Source: Cyprinodon diabolis (taxonomy: Eukaryota; Chordata; Actinopteri; Cyprinodontiformes; Cyprinodontidae). Taken from it: a stretch of 64,000 nucleotides of DNA. Position numbers and translations under genes: made by a program. Each line of letters opens with the position of its first letter. Position 1 is the stretch's first letter. The notes under the pieces were generated by a model, which saw only the letters and a program-made list of their open reading frames with translations, was not told where the DNA came from and searched no databases. The DNA lies in the NCBI GenBank assembly GCA_030533445.1, contig CM060083.1, positions 30,009,166-30,073,165 of the forward strand. Reading direction: 5' to 3'. Below are positions 57,906 through 64,000 of this stretch, one piece after another.

Positions 57906-59164
57906 ACACTTAGTACGCCCTAGCTAACTTACATTTTGATCTCCATTGTTTACTTTCCCTCTCTTTCGCACTGATGACATCATAAACCCTACCCCGGGTT
58001 GATGCAACACCAGGCATGAAACAGTGGGGGAACGGAGGCCATGCAGCTTGCCAGCGGGGGATCAGACAGCTTTTTTGGCATTGGGTAGGAAGCCAAATGG
58101 TGAATGTTAACAGGAGAACCTGGGTCATTCCGCTTATTTCAGAGGGAAAGAGGCTTAAATAATGTCTTGAAAATTTTGGGTGGGAGTAAATATTTCCAGT
58201 CGGTATGTATGATTTTGACCCTCTGTGGATGTTTGACCACCATCTTCTGTACCATTTTTTCCTGTGCAGGTTTTACAGTTAAATACATTCCTATTAGACA
58301 GCTGGAGTGAAAGCAAAAGAAACCCTCCTCTGCTCTCTGTGCTATTCATTTATCTTGAAATGCATTGCTGACTCATTTCTTGGATCCCAGGAAGCTCAAG
58401 ATCCAGGTGACATTTAGTTTTAATGAGAAAGAACATCGGCATAACCAAACTGCTCACAAAGTTACAGCTAAATAAGACTAATGCATTTATTAATGTCCAA
58501 ATTAATTATGGTGTATTTTAGAGCTGTTGCCTTTCATTTTCTTTCATTAGGCTTCCTAGGTGTTTTTTCATGTTGAAAATGACAGATTGAGAAACATTTT
58601 AATGACTTCTGAGGTAAATTTGTTAACAAGAGCAGCAACATTCTTCAATCCTCCGGCAAATGCACTTTGTCAGAGCTCTAAAAAGAAATGTCATTATTTA
58701 AGTCTTGTTTTATTTACTATACATCTTCCTAAAAGGACATTTTTCACATGAAGAAACTGCATTCATTTATTTAGAATTCTAAATTGAAGACTGCTTTCCT
58801 CTGTAAGAGCTTTAACCTATTGGATAATGAAAACAGTCCAAAACTAATGGGGCCAAATTAACTAAGGTTTATCACCAGATGGTATTAAATGCAAGATTTT
58901 ATATGGCTCATGGTGGCTTTCTAGCAGCAGTTTAGGCTGTGAAGCAGTAAACAAATGTTTATTGCTGCATGGCTGCAGCACACAATTTAGTTTCATAACT
59001 TAGTGAAACGTAAAATTTTACACTGAAGCAAGCAATGTTTAGTTTTGTAAGTGGAAGCAAACTGAATTCCGGTCTGTATATCTAGAGAATTATCACCATG
59101 TCATTACCATAAGCTATATAAAAAGAGCAAAGAAAAGTGTCCACTTTGATCTGTATAAAACAAA

Positions 59165-59715
59165 TAGTGCTGAGCAAAAGTATTCACACCTCTAGAGCTT
59201 TTTATATGTTTATGTATTTAAAGGGTTTTTATCAAGGTTTATGTTATTTCATGACAAAGCAGGAAATCACTGTGAAGAGAAAAATATAGAAACTTAAATC
59301 CTTTTAAATTTTTGGAGCCAATTTGTGTATTTTGCAAAATAATTTGTGGTGAGTCAGATTGGATGGAATTAAGCAAGAATTATGTTTTGAAGATTTAGGT
59401 AGATTTAGGCAATTGAACCCTGGCTGTATTTTGGTTTATCCATCTCTGAACAGCTTTCCCGACTCTGCTAAAAAAAAAAAAAAAAAAAAACACTCAGAAT
59501 GATTCTGCCACTATTGTGTTTTGAGTTGCTTTTTTTGTTTTTTTCATGGATTTGCTTTGCTTATGCGGGTCACAGTGTACAATTATGGCATTATAATCCA
59601 CATCTTTGCTGTGGGTGAACTTTCTACCATAAATAACTTTACCACTTATCTATACAGATCAAATTTGAGAAGTGTACAAGTATTCACTTTGTCTGTCTTA
59701 AGATTTGTCCACCTG
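59165..59715 (+). repeat. Decayed Tc1-derived repeat
   Basis: Opens gagcaaaagtattcacacct, the start shared by abundant fish Tc1-related repeats, and later shows ctggctgtattttggtttat, gggtcacagtgtacaattat and gcattataatccacatcttt. An A21 run (59,470-59,490) interrupts it. Coding capacity is gone. Confidence 0.6.
59470..59490. repeat. Poly-A tract (21 nt)
   Basis: Uninterrupted A run inside the Tc1-derived repeat. Confidence 0.9.
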
Positions 59716-62700
59716 AACTTAAGGTCTCAGTACCCCCTCAAAACTTGCCAAGGGGATCTGCTTTTAGAATTAATTTGATCTTTTCCTAGCCTGTCAATGT
59801 AGCTGGTGTTTGGTATTTAGTTTATTGCGTTGTTTTTGAACAAGGATTTTGTAATTTTGCATTAGAAGCAAACCCCAGAGGCCTTAACATGCAACTGTAT
59901 TCTAACTACAGAAAAGAAGAGATTAAGCCTTATTATTTGACTTGGAACATTATCAACTTTATTGTCGAAGTAACAACAGAAAACATACTGGGATTCTGCA
60001 TTATACAATAGTGTTTTTTTAGCCAGACAATAAATATTTGCATAAACATCTTGTGCAGGCAGAGTTTAATCGACACAGTTGTTTAAAGCAAACAGCAAGA
60101 GCTGCAAGTCAATTTCTCTTCAACATTTCAGTGGCCCTCATAGGCTTTGAGGAAAGGCATCCATAATGAATGGTGTCAATTTTTATCCCAATTAGAGTGT
60201 TTATCTCGACTTAGTTCACCTATACTGATGCCTTCTCTTGTGGGGGTGATGAATTTTGATGAAGGACAAACACTGTACTTCAAATAAAAACAGCTTTTAT
60301 CTGGGGTTGGGATTTAAAGCTTTAGCTGGAATTACGGTTTTCCAATTTGTTTTTGCTGTGTTAACAGCCAGCGAGGCTCCTGGTTGTTGTACTGAGTGAG
60401 GTTGGAGACAGCGGGTGGGGTTAGCAGTGAATGAGTAGAGGAAAAAGTTACATGAACAGAAGAGAACAAGGCAATGTGTGTTTATATAAGGAGAGCCATC
60501 ACTAAGCTTTCATTTGCAAGAAGGAAATAAATAGAGCACATCACATCAACCCGCTGCTGCTTGACAAGACTTGTCAGGTACTGACAAAAACATATCTCAT
60601 ATGTCAATCACTGCGTCTTGGCATGTATAAATACCCTAACTCTTATTTATGGTTCACTTTAATGTGAGGACAGACAACTTCTGTGATGTGCTGCTTTTAA
60701 AGATGTGAGTCAACAATTTGAGCCTCGCGACTCTGATATAAACCAGAAATTCCAACAGCATCAGATGTAAACTGGGACACGGGGCTGTTTTTGAAAAGAA
60801 AAGGAGTTTTTTTTTATTTTAGCATTGAAATCATTCGCATGCCAAGCAGTTGGTTCGTAGCACCAAGCTTGTTTCCTCCTGACACCACCTAATGCTCAGG
60901 TTCAGGGAATCCACTGCTCTTACATGCAACATTTAAATGTACTCATTAAAACTTAAATACTCACCAGTCTAGGGAAAATCACTGCAGACCTCTGCTCGAC
61001 AAGCGACAAGATAATGCAATGCAAACAGCTGGTACAGTGGAGCGAAGCTTGTCTTTTGTTGACTTCTACATTGGCAGATAAATAAAGCTGTTGTTGCTTG
61101 TTTTTTCCAGTTGTATCATCAAAAATGGAAATGAAAACTAGGAATCTTCTCAGCAGGGCAACAATGATAGGTGTTTACATATTTAATTTTGAATCTGGCT
61201 TATTTGGTTGTTCTGAATTCTTTAGTTGGGTCATCTGATTGTAATGACATTAAAGTCAGAGCCACTGTTCCTTTTTTCAGTTTTAGAGCCAGATAGTAGT
61301 GAGTTGACCTCTGGAGGAGGTGGGAATATTTCGGTTTTTAATTGACCACGATGTAAAAGGAAAATTGCATTAAACAGTTTTTTCTTAGGTGAAAAACCTT
61401 TTAATTCCTATATAAAAGCTGCTATTACCATATGTACATGCAACTGCATTGTGAGCTTTCAGATAGAATCAGATGCATTGGGTTAGTACAAAAAATCGTC
61501 CTCCAATTTTCTTTTTAGCCCACTACCCTCTTGAGTGAAATGCATTGCTATATGTCTCCTTCTCATTGCAGATAACAGCAAAAATTGGTTGTTCAAAACC
61601 AAAACACAATCTCTTAAGCTCCTGTCAGACAAGAGGTTCTCACTCAGTGTGACGTCATTGCTTTTGTGGGTTTTTTTTACTAATAATAACCGTTTAGTTC
61701 TTGCAGTAAAGAAAATGAAGAAAGCTCCATTCCCTTTATACTGACTTTTCATCCAATTTCTAAGAATCATTTAGCTTTTAAATTGATTTTTTTTTTTTTT
61801 AAGATTGACTTTCCCTGTATATCATTGCAGTTATATGTTGTTGCTTATTTCTGTTGCATGAAGTTATCAAATTCACACCTGGATTAATCAGACATCTATC
61901 AGCTATTCTTCTGCATTTCTAAGCTTTACCTCCAGACAGTATGTTTGATTTAACCTGACAGGTTTTGTATTAGTTAAGGGTCCAAACCTCAGGCTGGCTA
62001 AACAAGGATGTTAATTTTGGTGGTCTTGAACCATGATATCGAAAGGATTAGCAGTGTGCTTTGTATCATGAGTTGTTGAAAAGCCTACAGGATGTTTCCT
62101 TTTTGGCATAAGAGAGCATCACCTTCTCTTGTATTATTATGAATTCAAATGCAGCCTAAATATCTACTATATGAATAGCAGTCCAGACATACAGTTTTCA
62201 GTATTCAGATATTCAGTGTTTTGTGGTTTATTAAACTGTCTCCAGCCCCTTGAACTCACCCCCAGAAAAGTCAATCTTCATCCACAAAATATTGCTTCAT
62301 TTTCCTTTAGGGTGGTGAATATCTCCTTTTTCAAATGGCAAGCTGGGAATTTGCAGGGTCTGCTTCCTGATAGCTTGGCTTCACATAGTTCACATACTGT
62401 ATTTGTTTCCGCACAAAAAGGTAACAGTAGAGTTTTATTTTTTTTTAGTTCAAAGCATTTCAGATCATTTCAGCTGAGCAGCCAGTTGAGTTACTATATG
62501 TGCTTCTTTATACAGTTACAAACAGATATTTACACAATGTATAAAAGCACAGCCTTTTTCTTTATTTTCTGAAGTTAAATTATATGACACCTGTTTATGT
62601 TCAGATCGGCTACAAATAGACAAAAAAAATCCATATTTTATAAATGCCAACATAAGAATACATTTTAAAGTTTTTATTCAATTACTTTCTTCAAAAATCA

Positions 62701-64000
62701 AAGGTTTATATATGCTGAGACTGCTGTGTCTTTTAGCAATTTTGGGACAGCTCAGATGATGTTTACAATTGTTTTAGAAGCTTCTGATCGATATATTACA
62801 GTATTTGAGTTATTTATCAGAATGTATTTTAAGGTACCACCTTAATTCTGGCCAAATCTCACTGCTACAGGAAATGTGTGGATAAAAATAAAAAGGCCAA
62901 ATACAATCAATCATTTAAGTGTTTATTACCATTCAGTTTAAGTAAGCCTTGGAATTCAGAATTTTTTCTTTTGCTCTGGCTAAAGGTTTTAGCAGTGACC
63001 TCTTTTGTAATTTAATTCATAACTCAACTAAAAATGCAAACCAGACAAAAAGCTAGGCACTATATATGTATTTATATTTTTAGTATAGTGGATTAGGGCC
63101 ACATACAGTCAAAGCCAAGGTTGGAAGCTTTCCACAACAACTTATTGGCCTGATGTGGGTCTAATCTAAGCAAAGCAGTGGCGAAACCAGTCTGCAAAAA
63201 ACTAGATACAAACCTGCATGTTTGCACATGAAAGCCAATGTAGACGTCACTTCTCCCTTAAAATGCTTGCACTGACACAAACAAACAGGAGACCTTTAGA
63301 TTTGCACTTGTCTTTGAGAACCTAATACATGTATTATGGATTTTACAGCAACACATTTAGCTCCTCTGTGGCATTCGTATTGTCATCTGTCCATGAGCCA
63401 CAAAAACTTATCTCTGTCTTGTGTTCTTTACTAAAATACTGCTTTTCTTTCCTTCTCAACATCTTTGTCAGTGTTACTGTGCTGTGCATTACTGAAATAC
63501 GTTACTAGGTTTGTTTTGGCTCCTGTAGCTTTGTACTATTTGTTTTTTCAACATGGTCTAATTGGCAATGACTTTTCAGCCAAAGCAGATGTGCCCTAGT
63601 GTTTGCCATAAGTTCTGTTCAAATACTGTTGTCAATAAGGATGGAAATATGTAATGGCGCCTATATGCTTCAGGTCATAGCTCCTTGAGCACAATGAGCT
63701 TCTGAGGTCCCTCAGTGGTGCAACGGAGCTACAAGGAATTCCACAACTCTTTGCATGACATAATGTATAAAGACATTTACGAAAATAAACAAAAATATCA
63801 GAATACAGAGATCAGCAGTACATTTATAGCGAGATTATTGTTTTACGTGTACTGTGTGACACATGGAAATGTACACACCTTTAGTTTTTATAATTCTTGA
63901 ACGGGCCACCAAGCTGTTGCTCTGACCCTCTCTCCTGTTGAGCCGATGAAGAAATCGCGCTGAGCTGTTGCAACCAGAAGTTGCCTTACAGGCTCAAAGT

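Larger units (their letters stand above)
57906..64000. other. Gene desert, part 4
   Basis: About 6 kb with no recognisable exon. Holds a Tc1-derived fragment (59,165-59,715), an A21 tract (59,470-59,490) and T-runs (for example 61,786-61,800). Open frames up to 147 codons (62,129-62,572) have AT-driven composition and no motif. Blocks near 60,050-60,700 may be conserved non-coding DNA. Nothing at the right edge (63,700-64,000) can be assigned. Confidence 0.5.

Noticed and set aside
62129..62572. 147-codon frame near the right edge
   Set aside because: Composition follows AT-rich background, no domain, and no conserved pattern.
63700..64000. Exon of a next gene at the right edge
   Set aside because: The 61-codon frame at 63,715 has no recognisable motif and the edge sequence cannot be joined to anything.

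Overview
The window reads as the nuclear genome of a ray-finned (teleost) fish. The evidence is one vertebrate-style gene with short GT-AG exons and long introns, a large AT-rich gene-poor stretch, and a repeat set typical of teleosts: Tc1-like DNA transposons, a Tigger/pogo element, hAT remnants, L2-like LINEs with an AATTGAATTGAA-type 3' tail, and TA- or TTAA-flanked short elements. No bacterial, viral or organellar genes were seen.

Region 1 (about 40-23,675, + strand) is the 3' part of a kinesin-3 family gene. Nine exons splice in one frame: end of the motor domain and neck, a short linker, an FHA domain over four exons, two short linker exons, and one very large terminal exon. The exon lengths sum to 2,972 nt, which is 2 nt completing a split codon plus exactly 990 codons including the stop. 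The N-terminal part is closest to KIF16-type kinesins. The terminal exon has neither the KIF16B coiled coil and PX domain nor a recognisable START domain. It has a Ser/Gly-rich section, a basic/hydrophobic segment and a C-terminal PH-like module that I tentatively compare with nischarin and STK11IP. The introns hold a 212-bp hAT-type short element, a decayed Tc1-like element ending about 20 bp before an FHA exon, and a complete Tc1-like element (15,727-17,338) with an intact DD34E transposase.

Region 2 (about 24,800-37,700) is dense in transposons. It has a broken Tc1/mariner element (24,825-26,042), a Tigger/pogo element nested in an L2-like LINE tail (26,360-28,034), a hAT C-terminal fragment (about 30.4-31.1 kb), a decayed L2-like LINE (about 31.8-35.7 kb) split by a second near-identical copy of the intact Tc1-like element in opposite orientation (33,407-34,997, carrying a 21-bp in-frame deletion), and a hAT BED zinc-finger remnant (about 37.3-37.65 kb).

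Region 3 (about 37.7-64 kb) is a gene desert. I find no supportable protein-coding exon. It holds an antisense LINE reverse-transcriptase fragment (44.3-45.15 kb), two copies of a TTAA-flanked short element (45.2 and 57.4 kb), a TTTAAAGGGG-ended repeat with another repeat nested in it (48.46-49.36 kb), a SINE-like fragment (56.2 kb) and Tc1-derived debris. Between these lie long stretches of apparently single-copy sequence, some possibly conserved non-coding elements. All homology statements come from pattern recognition; no database search was run.
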